Positions 49,144 to 58,979 of a DNA stretch of 64,000 bases are shown here, piece after piece. Location: NCBI RefSeq assembly GCF_013410375.1, contig NZ_JACCFL010000001.1:1240001-1304000 (forward strand), given 5' to 3'. The notes under the pieces were generated by a model, which saw only the letters and a program-made list of their open reading frames with translations, was not told the origin of the DNA and ran no database searches. The translations under genes and the position numbers were made by a program. This DNA comes from Leifsonia shinshuensis (GTDB lineage Bacteria > Actinomycetota > Actinomycetes > Actinomycetales > Microbacteriaceae). How positions within the stretch are numbered: the stretch's first letter is position 1; each line of letters opens with the position of its first letter.

Positions 49144-52100
49144 TTGCTTCGTCGTGTCCTTCAGCATGCCCGCATCACGTTCCGCCGCTCCACCGATGGC
49201 CGCAGCAGGCCGCCCGCGCACCGCGCGGACCGCAGGGGAGCCTTCGCCGTCGCACCGCGGCTGAGGCTCCTCGCGGCGGTGGCCGGCACCGTCGTCGTCG
49301 CCCTCGTCGGCGGCGGCCTGGTCGCGTCGCCCGCGCTCGCGGACACCGCGGCGCTCACCGTCGACAAGACGGTCGGAGACGGCCTCAAAGCGCTCACCGT
49401 GCTGCCGGGAGGGGAGTTCACCTACTCCATCCAGGTCGGCTGCGACGACAACGACTGCGTCGACGCGAAGCTCGCCGACGCCCTCCCGGCGGCGTTCGCC
49501 GGGTTCACCATCCTCGACACGAGCGTCCAGCCGAGCTCCAAGCCGGCGACCAAGACCCTCACCGGCTGCACCGACACGGTGACGGCGAACTGCGCGCTCA
49601 GCGTCGTCTTCGGGGAGCCCGTGGCCGGCGGCGTCGGCATCCCGGCGGGCGGGACCTACCTGGTCACAGTCACCCTCAAGGTCCCGCAGGGACTGACCCC
49701 GCAGTCGTCCGAGGTGAACCACCCCGTCACCAACACGGCGGTCGGCACCTTCGCCGGATCGGCGACGCCGGTCACGAGCAGCGCCGACGTGACCGTGAAC
49801 GTGCCGACCTCGGTGGACGTCGCGGTCGGCAAGACCTGGACCCCGGCGAGCCAGCAGTACCAGCCCGGCGCGCAGTCCACCGTCTCGCTCACCGCGCAGA
49901 ACGCCTCGAACGTCCCCGCGTCCACCCTCACCCTCCAGGACCCGGCGACCGCCGCGGACGCCGCGACCGCGCTCGACGCGGCCAACCCGTTCGCGCTGGT
50001 CGACTTCGCCGGTTTCGGCGGGGTCGTCCTCCCGCAGGGCGCGACCACCGTGCAGGTGGACGCGTACGTGCGGAACCCCTCGACCGGCGCCTGGGCGTGG
50101 CAGACCGGGCCTCCTGCCGCCCCTGCCGCGATCGCCCTCCCCGCCGGCGTGCAGAACGCCGACGTCGGCGGCCTCCGCTTCACCTTCGCCGGCGCCGACG
50201 GCACCGCGCTGACCGAGGGCGGCGCGGCCGGGTCGGTCGGCGTGCTCGTCGCCCAGCGCAGCACGAACCGCCAGTCCGGGGCCGCCCTGGTCACCGGCGC
50301 GAGCGTGACCAACAGAGTCGCCGGTACGGTCGTCGTCCCGGACCGGGCCCCGGTCACCAAGACGGCGACCGCGCCGTTCGCGGTCGGCGGCCTGACCGTC
50401 GCCGTCACGCCGGGCAAGCAGATCACCCCGGCCCGCATCCCGGCCGGCACCACCGCGACCGCGACCGTCTCCGGCAAGAACGCCTCCAACGGGCCGCTCG
50501 ACTCGCTGACCCTCTCGGACGTCGGCTACTTCACCGACACCCTCCGCTTCGGCGGCTTCGCGGCCGGGATCTCCTACCCGTCCGGCGCGACCGCCGCGCA
50601 GGTGGTCTGGCACTTCTCCGACGGGTCCACCCAGGCCGTGCCGTTCGCCGACGGCGCCACCCCGGTCGCGCCCTCCGCCCCGGCCGGCGCGCACCTGACC
50701 GGGCTGGAGCTCGCCTTCACGGGCGCAGTCGCCGTCGGCGCCGTCGCGACCGCCCAGCTCCTGATCGCGCCCACGGCCGACTTCGCGGCAGAGGGCGCGC
50801 ACGTGGACACCACGAACACGCTCACCGTCACCGGCGTCAACGCGGCCGGCAGCGCGAGCAAGCAGGCCTCCGCGCCGCTCGCCGTGTTCTACCCGGACAT
50901 CGAATTGACGCTGAACAAGACGATCACGCCGTCCGCCCCGGTCTCGCCCGGCGCGACCGTGACCGCCCAGCTTCCGGCGACCACCTCGAGCGACTCCGCC
51001 TATGTGCGGCCGACCAGCATCGTCATCGAGGACGTCTGGCGTCCCGGCGTCGCAGGCGACTTCTTCAACGGCTTCGACCCGGTCGCCATCGCGCCGACAC
51101 AGGTGCTGAAGGGCTCGACCCTCCAGGTCGAGTACACGACGGACGGCGTCACCTGGAGCACGCTCGCCACCGTCGACGCGACCGCGGCGGCGCAGACCTA
51201 CCGCGCCGCGACGCTGCCCGCAGGCGTCACCGGCCTGCGCTTCACCTTCGCGGACGCGGCCGGCTTCGCCCAGGGCACCACCGTCCGGCCGTCGATCACG
51301 GCGCAGGCGCGCTCCACGCTCCGCGACGGCTCCGGCCCCACCTCCACAGCCGGAGCCGCGGCCTCCACCTACGCCAACCACGCGGTCGCCGACACCCAGG
51401 GCGCCGTCGACGGCACCGTGGTGACCGGCGCGCAGGTGACCGCCGACGCGAACGCCAAGATCCAGTCGACGACCGGCGCCGGGTCCCTCGGCATCGCCAA
51501 GAAGTGGACGAAGACCGACCTGACCGGCGACGTGACCGACCTGGCGTCCCAGTCCGGCGCCCAGGCCGGCACCCTGCTGAGCTGGGGCGTCACCGACACC
51601 GGCTACAGCTCGGTGACGATCACCGACCCGGCGGGCGACCCGGCGCATCCCGAGTCGACCGTCTTCCAGTCGTTCGACCTGCTGCGGGTGTCGCCGATCC
51701 CGTTCACGGCCGACCCCGCGCTGAAGTGGGACACCGTTTCCTCGGTCCAGCTGTTCCGCGGCGGCGCCTGGGTGACCGTGCCCGCGCCGGCCGGAGGCTG
51801 GAAGAACGGCGCCGGCTTCGTCGGCTACACCCTCACCGCCGCCGAGACCGCTGACACGACCGGCGTGCGGATCACCGTCGTGCCCGACGACGCCGCCCGC
51901 GCGACGGCCACCGACCCGACCGCACCGCCTGCTGGCTCCGGCGTCGCGACCGTCGCGTTCGGGCAGTCCCGGCCGATCGGCCTGGTCTGGCAGCTCCGCA
52001 ACGTGCAGCGCGTCCCGAGCGACCCGGCGCACCCCTGGGTCACCCAGGAAACGTCCGCCTCCGTCGACAACGTCGCACAGGCCGACGGCGTGCAGAACGG

Positions 52101-55100
52101 CACGAACGTGCCGCCGGTCACCGGCCACGACACCGTCGCGCTGATCGACCAGCCCCCGGCGGTGAGCCTGACCAAGTCCAGTTCTCGCTCGACCGTCGTC
52201 GTGCCGCACCTCGGCGACGTCGACCCGGCCGACTACCCGACCAACACCTTCACCCTCACCGCGCAGAACACCGCGACCTCGCGCGCCTCCTACCTGCGCG
52301 TGACCGACCCGTCGCCGTGCGACGCGGGTGCGGAGACCGCCTGCCTGTCGGCGCCCTCGGCGTGGGGAGCCGACCCGTTCGCCGGCGCCGCCTACAGCGC
52401 CGCCAGCCCGTTCGAGCGCCTGGACCTGACCAGGATCGCGTTCGCGGTCCCGGCCGGTCAGGTGGACTCCGACTCCTCGCTCGTGACGCTCTGGCACCGG
52501 GCAGCGGACGGCAGCACCTCCACCTCGGTCGTCTCGCTGCGGACCGCCGCTGCGCTCACCGCGGCCGACCTGGCCGACGTCGTCGGCGTCAGCGTGGTCT
52601 ACCAGGGCGCGTCCCCGCAGACCACCGGAGGCACGATCGCCTCCGGCCAGTCGCTGGTGATGACCCTGGAAACCCGGGTGCGGGCGGTCACCCGCAGCAC
52701 CGGCGCTCCGGTCACGGCGTTCCGGATCGACAACCACGCGTTCGCGCAGGGCTACGACCCGGTGCTCGTCCCGAGCGGGCAGGGCTCGCAGCCGTACGCG
52801 TCCTCCGACGCGTCGCTGAGCCTGACCACCGGCGCGCTCGGCGTCACCGCGGCGAAGACCATCTCGCCGAGCACGCTGCTGGAGCGCGATCGCACCGCGC
52901 CCGTCACGGTCACGCTGACCGCAACCTCCGGAGCGGCGACGGCGGCGACCCACCAGGTCGTGGTCACCGACGACGACCCGGCGTTCTGGAACCGCTTCGC
53001 CCTCACCGGGCTGAGCGCGGGCGATGTGACGCTCCCGGCCGGCGCCGACCTGGTCAGGGTCGACGCGCAGACCGGCGGCGGCACGACCTGGATCATGGGG
53101 ACGCCCGCCGCGACGGCGAGCCTCCCGACCGCCGCGGTCGGACAGATCACCGGCCTCCGGTTCACGTTCCTGCGGGCGGACGGCGGGCTGTTCAGCCGCT
53201 CCGCGGTGCCGGCCGGCTTCACCGCGACCGTCGTGCTCCACGTGGCGCTCCTCGGCGTCGCCAGGGACGGCTCGGCGATCCCGTTCCCCGGCTCCGTCAG
53301 CGACACGGTCGACACCGTCAGCCACCGCACGGACACGCCGCCGGTGTACGCCGACGCGACCGCGAGCGCGACGGCGGGCATGACGCTCGCGCCGGGCACG
53401 GCCTCCCTCGACGTCGCCAAGACGCCGCTGAACAACGTGCACACCGTCGCGGTCGGCGACACCGTGCCCTGGACGCTGACCTTCGCCAGCACCGGGACCG
53501 GCTACCTCGACCTGACCGGCGTGACCGACACCCTGCCGGCCAGCCTGGCCTGGGACGGGGAGACGCCCACCTTCACGACCAGCGCGGGCGGGACGCTCTC
53601 GACGAGTCCCGCTGTGACCTATGACGCCGCGACCGGACGGTTCGGGCTGACCTGGCCGGCCGGAGGGGCGCGGATGTCGCCGGGCGAGCGTTTCACGGTC
53701 GTCCTCGGTCTGATCCTGAAGCCGGGGCTGGCAGCGGGAGACCGCGCGACGAACCAGTTCGTGGTCTCCACTGTGCAGAACCTCACCGCGTGCACCAACG
53801 GCTCGGGCAACGGGCAGGGCGTGCTGAGCGGCCTCCCCGCGACCCAGTGCGGCACGACGAACTACGTGCAGCCGGTCACCGGCCCGTCGCTCTACACCAC
53901 CAAGGGCGTGCAGGGCGACGTCGTCGGCCGCACCGTCTCCGGGGCGATCAACCCGACCGCGCCGTCGGCGACCTGCCGCACCGACGCCGACGGCTACTAC
54001 GCGGCGCCCTGCGCCGCGAACACCGTCGTGGGCGGCATCGACCAGTGGCGGCTCAACGCCCTCAACACCGGGACCGTCGACTACACCTCGGTCGTCTTCG
54101 TGGACCCGCTGCCGACGGTCGGCGACCGCATGCTCGCCACGGGCGGCCCGCGCGGCTCGACCTTCCGGCCGGTGTTCGACGGCGCCGCGGGCGTGACCGT
54201 GCAGGACGTCCCCGCCGGGACGGCCGTGAGCTGGGAGGTGACCACCGAGCCGGGCGTCTGCCTCTCGGGCACGGCCACCGCGTGGCCGACCGACCCGACC
54301 TGCGCGGCGCACCCGGCCGCCTGGACGGCGTCCGGAGCGTTCACCGGCGACTGGGCCGACGTCACCGGCATCCGGGTGACGCTCGACTTCGCCGCGACGG
54401 CGAGCGGCGCCCTGCGCGGCGGAGAGGGCGCGACGGTGCTCTACCGCACGATCGACCGGCCCGCGACCGCGACCGCGCCGGACGGCGCCCCGGTCTCGCT
54501 CCCGGCCTCGCCGGCCGCGGCAGCGGCGGTGGCCTGGAACCAGTTCGGCGCGACGGCGGCCCTCGTCGGCGGCGGCAGCGTCCGCCGCGCTCCGGTGAAG
54601 GCCGGCGTCACCATCGCGACCGGACCGCTGCAGGTCGACAAGGTCGTGACCGGCGCTGCCGCCTCCGCGGCTCCCGACGAGTTCGGGGCGGACATCGCCT
54701 GCACCGTGGCCGGGGTCCCCGTCGACCTGGGCGCGGCCGCGCACACCCTGCTGAAGCGCAGCGCCGGCTTCACGGCCCGGCTCGACGGCCTCCCGATCGG
54801 CTCCGACTGCACGATCGCGGAGTCGGGCGCCGCGGGCAGCTACGGCGAGGCGTCCCGCGCCATCGCGAACGGCACCGTGCACATCGGGGCCGGAGCGCTG
54901 CAGGGCGCCGTGCCGGCGGGCCAGATCACGACGATCACCAACACCTTCGAGTACGGGCGGCTGGAGCTCGCCAAGACCGCGTCGGCCGCCGTCGTCGGGC
55001 TCGACCAGCCCGTGACGTACACGATCACCGTCACCAACATCGGCGCGCTCGACGCGACGGCGTTCGACGTGGTCGACACCCTCCCGGCCGGGGCGCACTT

Positions 55101-55473
55101 CGTGTCGGCCGACCAGGGCGGGACGCTGAACGCCGGGAAGGTGACCTGGAACGTCGCGAGCCTGGCCAAGGGCGCCAGCCTCGACCTCCACGTCGTGGTG
55201 ACCTACTCGGCGGAGGGCTACCCGGTAAACGCGGTCACCGTGACCACGCCGCCGGTCGGGCCGTGGCAGCCGCCGGCGGTCGACGGCCCGTGCGCCTCCG
55301 ACCCCGGGTCCGCGTGCGCGACGATCTACGTCGACCCGCCCGTGCCCGCCGCGCCCTCCGGCGACCTGGCCAGGACCGGCAGCGGAGGCGACTACCTCCT
55401 CGTCGCGTTCTGGGCCGGGCTGCTGGTCCTCGCCGGGGCCGCGCTCCTCGGCCGGCGCCGCCGGAAGGCCTGA
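49144..55473 (+). CDS. Giant LAxTG-anchored surface protein with DUF11-like and DUF5979 repeats
   Basis: A 2109-residue cell-wall protein. A long basic N-terminus leads to a signal segment (LRLLAAVAGTVVVALVGGGLVASPALA). The body consists of repeated 150-200-residue beta-rich units, each beginning with a pattern such as VAVGKTWTPASQQYQPG, AVTPGKQITPARIPAG or LTLNKTITPSAPVSPG. Near residue 1828 is a DUF5979 domain (LQVDKVVTGAAA), then a DUF11 domain (about 1936-2030). The C-terminus is LARTG (2075-2079), a hydrophobic helix and RRRRKA, a sortase signal of the LAxTG type used by class E sortases. The TTG start at 49144 lacks a good ribosome-binding site and is uncertain. A likely adhesin or structural wall protein. 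Confidence 0.85.
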   Translation: MLRRVLQHARITFRRSTDGRSRPPAHRADRRGAFAVAPRLRLLAAVAGTVVVALVGGGLVASPALADTAALTVDKTVGDGLKALTVLPGGEFTYSIQVGCDDNDCVDAKLADALPAAFAGFTILDTSVQPSSKPATKTLTGCTDTVTANCALSVVFGEPVAGGVGIPAGGTYLVTVTLKVPQGLTPQSSEVNHPVTNTAVGTFAGSATPVTSSADVTVNVPTSVDVAVGKTWTPASQQYQPGAQSTVSLTAQNASNVPASTLTLQDPATAADAATALDAANPFALVDFAGFGGVVLPQGATTVQVDAYVRNPSTGAWAWQTGPPAAPAAIALPAGVQNADVGGLRFTFAGADGTALTEGGAAGSVGVLVAQRSTNRQSGAALVTGASVTNRVAGTVVVPDRAPVTKTATAPFAVGGLTVAVTPGKQITPARIPAGTTATATVSGKNASNGPLDSLTLSDVGYFTDTLRFGGFAAGISYPSGATAAQVVWHFSDGSTQAVPFADGATPVAPSAPAGAHLTGLELAFTGAVAVGAVATAQLLIAPTADFAAEGAHVDTTNTLTVTGVNAAGSASKQASAPLAVFYPDIELTLNKTITPSAPVSPGATVTAQLPATTSSDSAYVRPTSIVIEDVWRPGVAGDFFNGFDPVAIAPTQVLKGSTLQVEYTTDGVTWSTLATVDATAAAQTYRAATLPAGVTGLRFTFADAAGFAQGTTVRPSITAQARSTLRDGSGPTSTAGAAASTYANHAVADTQGAVDGTVVTGAQVTADANAKIQSTTGAGSLGIAKKWTKTDLTGDVTDLASQSGAQAGTLLSWGVTDTGYSSVTITDPAGDPAHPESTVFQSFDLLRVSPIPFTADPALKWDTVSSVQLFRGGAWVTVPAPAGGWKNGAGFVGYTLTAAETADTTGVRITVVPDDAARATATDPTAPPAGSGVATVAFGQSRPIGLVWQLRNVQRVPSDPAHPWVTQETSASVDNVAQADGVQNGTNVPPVTGHDTVALIDQPPAVSLTKSSSRSTVVVPHLGDVDPADYPTNTFTLTAQNTATSRASYLRVTDPSPCDAGAETACLSAPSAWGADPFAGAAYSAASPFERLDLTRIAFAVPAGQVDSDSSLVTLWHRAADGSTSTSVVSLRTAAALTAADLADVVGVSVVYQGASPQTTGGTIASGQSLVMTLETRVRAVTRSTGAPVTAFRIDNHAFAQGYDPVLVPSGQGSQPYASSDASLSLTTGALGVTAAKTISPSTLLERDRTAPVTVTLTATSGAATAATHQVVVTDDDPAFWNRFALTGLSAGDVTLPAGADLVRVDAQTGGGTTWIMGTPAATASLPTAAVGQITGLRFTFLRADGGLFSRSAVPAGFTATVVLHVALLGVARDGSAIPFPGSVSDTVDTVSHRTDTPPVYADATASATAGMTLAPGTASLDVAKTPLNNVHTVAVGDTVPWTLTFASTGTGYLDLTGVTDTLPASLAWDGETPTFTTSAGGTLSTSPAVTYDAATGRFGLTWPAGGARMSPGERFTVVLGLILKPGLAAGDRATNQFVVSTVQNLTACTNGSGNGQGVLSGLPATQCGTTNYVQPVTGPSLYTTKGVQGDVVGRTVSGAINPTAPSATCRTDADGYYAAPCAANTVVGGIDQWRLNALNTGTVDYTSVVFVDPLPTVGDRMLATGGPRGSTFRPVFDGAAGVTVQDVPAGTAVSWEVTTEPGVCLSGTATAWPTDPTCAAHPAAWTASGAFTGDWADVTGIRVTLDFAATASGALRGGEGATVLYRTIDRPATATAPDGAPVSLPASPAAAAAVAWNQFGATAALVGGGSVRRAPVKAGVTIATGPLQVDKVVTGAAASAAPDEFGADIACTVAGVPVDLGAAAHTLLKRSAGFTARLDGLPIGSDCTIAESGAAGSYGEASRAIANGTVHIGAGALQGAVPAGQITTITNTFEYGRLELAKTASAAVVGLDQPVTYTITVTNIGALDATAFDVVDTLPAGAHFVSADQGGTLNAGKVTWNVASLAKGASLDLHVVVTYSAEGYPVNAVTVTTPPVGPWQPPAVDGPCASDPGSACATIYVDPPVPAAPSGDLARTGSGGDYLLVAFWAGLLVLAGAALLGRRRRKA

Positions 55474-55485
55474 CGCCGGCGCCGA

Positions 55486-55520
55486 ACCCGCCGTCTCCGC
55501 CCTGTGGGGAGACGGCGGGT
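55486..55520. terminator. Hairpin terminator after the giant surface protein gene
   Basis: A perfect 13-bp stem (ACCCGCCGTCTCC with its complement) closes a 9-nt loop 12 bp after the stop. Confidence 0.75.
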
Positions 55521-55597
55521 CCGGCCTCGCCCGGGCCTCGGTGCCGCCCAGAACACGCGGTAACCGGGTCAACGCAGGTTTGCCGACTACGCTGGAC

Positions 55598-56215
55598 GTG
55601 AACCGCACGACCTGGGAGCCGACCCTGAGCATCATCCTCGGATACGATCCGTCCACGCTGCGCGAGCGTGTCGACCTCCGTGCCGCCGACGAGCGGCTGG
55701 AGGAGCTCGGCAGCCTGCGCAGCCTGAGCGCGCTCAACGAGAAGACCGTGCTGCTGCGGCTGCTCGGCCGACTGGACGAGGCGTACACGGTCGCCAACGA
55801 GGCGGTGCGCCAAGCACGCTTCACCGGCGACCGCGAGCAGCTCCTCGGGGCCCGCATCCGCCGCGGCCAGGTGCTGCAGTACCAGGGCAAGTTCGACGAG
55901 GCGATCGTGGAGCTGACCGGCTGCGTCGACGAGGCGCGCGGGCGCGAGTGGACCGCCCTGGAGGCCTTCGCGGTGCAGAACCGCGGCAAGGTGCACTTCG
56001 ACATGAAGGAGTACGAGAGCGCGCTGTCCGACATGACGGCGGCCGTGTTCCTGCGCGAGAAGCTGGGGGCGTCCCCTGCGGAGATCGAGGGCGCGCTCAC
56101 GGCGGTGGCGGTGGTGCAGCGCTTCCTGGAGGCGCAGCGCGCCGCCGCGGGCCCCGGCGAGGGCGACGCCGGCGGCGGAGACGGGGTCGGCGACGGCGTC
56201 GGCTCCCCGGCGTAG
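55598..56215 (+). CDS. TPR-repeat protein
   Basis: A protein of about 205 residues with consecutive TPR-like helix pairs: ALNEKTVLLRLLGRLDEAYTVANEAVRQARFTGDREQLLGARIRRGQVLQYQGKFDEAIVELTGCVDEARGREWTA and beyond, each pair about 40 residues long, and a Gly/Asp-rich tail. TACGCTGGAC directly precedes the likely GTG start at 55598; GTG 55541 is an alternative. It is a protein-interaction scaffold with unknown partner. Confidence 0.7.
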   Translation: MNRTTWEPTLSIILGYDPSTLRERVDLRAADERLEELGSLRSLSALNEKTVLLRLLGRLDEAYTVANEAVRQARFTGDREQLLGARIRRGQVLQYQGKFDEAIVELTGCVDEARGREWTALEAFAVQNRGKVHFDMKEYESALSDMTAAVFLREKLGASPAEIEGALTAVAVVQRFLEAQRAAAGPGEGDAGGGDGVGDGVGSPA

Positions 56216-56225
56216 GATTCCTGCC

Positions 56226-56252
56226 ATGAGCCGACCGGGGAACGCACGCTGA
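56226..56252 (+). CDS. Eight-codon leader peptide coupled to the SprT-like gene
   Basis: ATG 56226 lies 7 nt after TAGGAT (56213-56218) and opens MSRPGNAR followed by TGA, which overlaps the SprT-like ATG (TGATG, 56250-56254). If transcription starts at that box, ribosomes would load on this minicistron first and reinitiate on the next gene. Confidence 0.35.
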   Translation: MSRPGNAR

Positions 56253-56755
56253 TGGCAGAGCTCGATCGCGTGCGCCGCTGGGCGGAGGCCCTCATCGCCC
56301 TCCATCTCGACCCCGCCGTGTGGAGCTTCGACTTCGACAACGCGAAGACCCGGGCCGGGCTGTGCAACTACACCGCCAAGCGGATCACGGTCTCCCGGTA
56401 CCTGGCCGCCCGGTACGAGGACGACGACATCCACCAGATCCTGCTGCACGAGGTGGCGCACGCGCTGGCTGGCTCACGTGCGGGGCACGGTCCGCGCTGG
56501 CGCGCGATCGCCCTCGACCTCGGCTATGAGGGCAAGCGGCTGCATGGCGGCGCGATCGCCGACGACCTCGCCCCCTGGGTGGGCACGTGCCCGCAGGGGC
56601 ACACGCACTACCGCTACCGCAAGCCGGCGCGGGCGCTCGCCTGCGGCGCGTGCAGCCGCCGCTTCGACTCGGCGAACCTCATCTCCTGGGTGCACCGCGA
56701 GGTCTCCGCCGCGCAGCGCCGGATGGCCGCCGCGGCCGCCACCGAGGCTGACTGA
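56252..56755 (+). CDS. SprT-like zinc metalloprotease-family protein
   Basis: A 167-residue protein with HEVAH (His66, Glu67, His70) and a third ligand His79 in GHGPRW, the SprT pattern. A zinc-ribbon-like region follows (GTCPQGHTHYRYRKPARALACGACSRRF). The eukaryotic relative Spartan digests DNA-protein crosslinks; bacterial members are less studied. The gene starts on a TGATG overlap with a tiny upstream reading frame. Confidence 0.88.
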   Translation: MAELDRVRRWAEALIALHLDPAVWSFDFDNAKTRAGLCNYTAKRITVSRYLAARYEDDDIHQILLHEVAHALAGSRAGHGPRWRAIALDLGYEGKRLHGGAIADDLAPWVGTCPQGHTHYRYRKPARALACGACSRRFDSANLISWVHREVSAAQRRMAAAAATEAD

Positions 56756-56774
56756 GGCGCTTGGCCCCGAATTC

Positions 56775-57383
56775 TCAGGCGTTCTCGACCGCGAGGCGGG
56801 CGTCGAGTCCGTCCCGCACCGCCGGCCACTCCTCGCGGAGCACCGAGTAGACCGCGGTGTCGCGCCAGGTGCCGTCCGCGCGGGGCTGCGTGTGCCGCAG
56901 CACGCCCTCGAAGGTCGCGCCGAGTCGCAGGATCGCCGCCCGGGAGCGCTCGTTGAGCACGTCCGCCTGCAGCTTCACGCGCTCGAATCCGTGGTCGAAC
57001 GCCGTGCCGAGCAGCAGGCGCTTGGTCTCCGCGTTGACGCGCGAGCCCCACAGCTCGGGCGCGTATGCGGTCCAGCCGATGTGCGCCGAGCCGTTCGGGA
57101 GGTCGAAGTCGCCCAGCGTCGTGGTCCCCACGATCCGGTCTCCGTCGCGGAGGCACACCGCGGTGACGTTGCCGGTGTCCCAGGCGAGGTAGCCGAGGAT
57201 GAACTCCCGCCACTCCTCGTAGGTGTCGCGGTATGCCGCGAGGCCGCCGCCCCAGCCGCCGGCGAACACCGCGGGGTGCCCGATCGCGTCGTGCAGATCC
57301 GGCAGATCGTCCTGCCTCAGCGCCCGCAACCGCACCGTCGCTCCCTCGAGCACGGCAAACGGATCCGGACGCCTCGCAGTCAT
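56775..57383 (-). CDS. GNAT N-acetyltransferase (RimJ/RimL type)
   Basis: A 202-residue GNAT: GATVRLRALRQDDLPDLHDAI at the N-terminus, GTTTLGDFDLPNGSAHIGWTAYAPELWGSRVNAETKRLLLGTAF as the acetyl-CoA region and KLQADVLNERSRAAILRLGATFEGVLR as the typical RimJ/L finish. It probably acetylates a protein N-terminus or a small amine; the substrate is unknown. It converges with the SprT-like gene. Confidence 0.88.
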   Translation of the reverse strand: MTARRPDPFAVLEGATVRLRALRQDDLPDLHDAIGHPAVFAGGWGGGLAAYRDTYEEWREFILGYLAWDTGNVTAVCLRDGDRIVGTTTLGDFDLPNGSAHIGWTAYAPELWGSRVNAETKRLLLGTAFDHGFERVKLQADVLNERSRAAILRLGATFEGVLRHTQPRADGTWRDTAVYSVLREEWPAVRDGLDARLAVENA

Positions 57384-57526
57384 CCGCCCAGTATCCCATC
57401 CCGCCGCAACCGCCCCGCAGCCATCGCTTCCTCACTTTCTCCCGCAACACGCCGCTCGGGAGCGGGAGGAGGTGAGGAACGGAGGGCGATTCGAAGCGCC
57501 CGGCGGAAACCCACTAAGTTGGTTCG

Positions 57527-58207
57527 GTGCCTACCGACGCCCTCCTGCCCCGCGAGACCGGGCAGTGGATGGACGACGCGGACGGCCTGCGCTGGTGGTT
57601 CGACTCCGGCGCGCTCGCGCTCGACTTCGCGTACACCGGAGGCGGCGAGGTCCTCGGCGCCGCGGAGGGCACGGACGACGGCGCGCAGTGGCGCTCCGTC
57701 GACGACCCCGAGCAACTCGGCGCCTGGCTGCAGTCCCGGTTCCCCGAGGTGTCCGCGACGACCGGCGAGCGCGAGTTCCGCGACGCCGAGATGCTCCGCG
57801 CGGCGATCGGCCGGCTCGCCCGCCAGGCCAGCCGCGGGGAGACCCTCGGGCCGGCCGACGTGGACGTCGTGAACCTGTTCGCCGCGACACCCGACATCCC
57901 TCCGGTGCTCGCCGGCGGCGGGCGGCAGGCCGGCCGGGCGATGGCCCGTCCGCACCAGGCGCTCGGCACCATCGCCCGCGACGCCGTGCGCCTGTTCGGC
58001 CCCGACGCCGACGGCCGCATCCGGGAGTGCTCGGCCGACGACTGCGGGCTGGTCTACCTGGACACCTCGCGCAGCGGGAACCGGCGCTGGTGCTCGATGC
58101 AGCGCTGCGGCAACCGGGCCAAGGTGCGCGCGCACCGGGCACGCGTCGCCGGGAACCGCGGCACCCGCGCGGCCGATGCCGCGGTCGCGTCCGGTATCGC
58201 AGAATAG
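57527..58207 (+). CDS. CGNR zinc-finger/ABATE-domain regulator
   Basis: A 226-residue protein. The N-terminal ABATE-like region ([31 protein letters not shown]) leads to a C-terminal CGNR finger: [39 protein letters not shown]. Such proteins are putative stress or metabolic regulators. GTG 57527 is 6 nt after TAAGTT (57515-57520), so leaderless. The gene directly precedes pxpA and could regulate it. Confidence 0.9.
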   Translation: MPTDALLPRETGQWMDDADGLRWWFDSGALALDFAYTGGGEVLGAAEGTDDGAQWRSVDDPEQLGAWLQSRFPEVSATTGEREFRDAEMLRAAIGRLARQASRGETLGPADVDVVNLFAATPDIPPVLAGGGRQAGRAMARPHQALGTIARDAVRLFGPDADGRIRECSADDCGLVYLDTSRSGNRRWCSMQRCGNRAKVRAHRARVAGNRGTRAADAAVASGIAE

Positions 58208-58211
58208 GCGG

Positions 58212-58979
58212 ATGGAGCCCCGCACCCGCGTCGATCTGAACAGCGACCTCGGCGAGTCCTTCGGCGCCTGGCGGATGGGCGACGACGCCGCGATGCTCCG
58301 CCTGGTGACCAGTGCGAACGTGGCGTGCGGCTTCCACGCCGGCGACCCCTCCACGATGCTCGCCACCTGCCGACTCGCCGCCGAGAACGCCGTCGCCGTC
58401 GGAGCGCACGTCTCCTACCGCGACCTCGCGGGCTTCGGCCGGCGCAGCATGGACGTCCCGGCGGCCGAGCTGCGCGACGAGGTGCTCTACCAGCTCGCGG
58501 CGCTCGCCGGGATCGCCCGAGTCGCCGGCACGGCGGTCCGCTACGTCAAGCCGCACGGCGCCCTCTACAACCGCATCGTCCACGACGAGGCCCAGGCCGT
58601 CGCGGTCGTGGCCGCGGTCGCCGCGTTCGACCCGGCGCTGCCGCTCCTCGGGCTCCCCGGCTCGGCAGTCGAGCGTGCGGCGGCGGAGCACGGGATCCGC
58701 TTCGTGCGGGAGGCGTTCGTCGACCGCGGCTACCGCGCCGACGGCACGCTCGTGCCGCGCACCGAGCCGGGCGCCGTGCTGTCGGACGCGACCGCCATCG
58801 CCGCCCGGGCCGTGCGGATGGTGCGCGACGGCGTGGTGGAGTCCGTCGACGGCGCGCCGGTCGCGGTCGCGGCCGACTCGCTCTGCGTGCACGGCGACAC
58901 CCCGGGCGCTGTGCGCATGGCGGAGGCCGTCCGCCGCGGCCTGGACGAGGCCGGTATTGCGGTGAGGGCCTTCGTGTGA
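58212..58979 (+). CDS. pxpA: 5-oxoprolinase subunit A (LamB/YcsF family)
   Basis: A 255-residue protein: [60 protein letters not shown] and [12 protein letters not shown], all hallmarks of PxpA. With PxpB and PxpC it hydrolyses 5-oxoproline to glutamate using ATP. The ATG at 58212 lies 4 bp after the CGNR stop. It overlaps pxpB by 4 bp. Confidence 0.95.
   Translation: MEPRTRVDLNSDLGESFGAWRMGDDAAMLRLVTSANVACGFHAGDPSTMLATCRLAAENAVAVGAHVSYRDLAGFGRRSMDVPAAELRDEVLYQLAALAGIARVAGTAVRYVKPHGALYNRIVHDEAQAVAVVAAVAAFDPALPLLGLPGSAVERAAAEHGIRFVREAFVDRGYRADGTLVPRTEPGAVLSDATAIAARAVRMVRDGVVESVDGAPVAVAADSLCVHGDTPGAVRMAEAVRRGLDEAGIAVRAFV

Noticed and set aside
48889..56367. A 2492-codon open frame on the minus strand, opposite the giant surface protein
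   Set aside because: It is a GC-rich antisense shadow: Arg/Gly/Ala-rich with no domains, while the plus strand has a signal peptide, repeats and a sortase motif.
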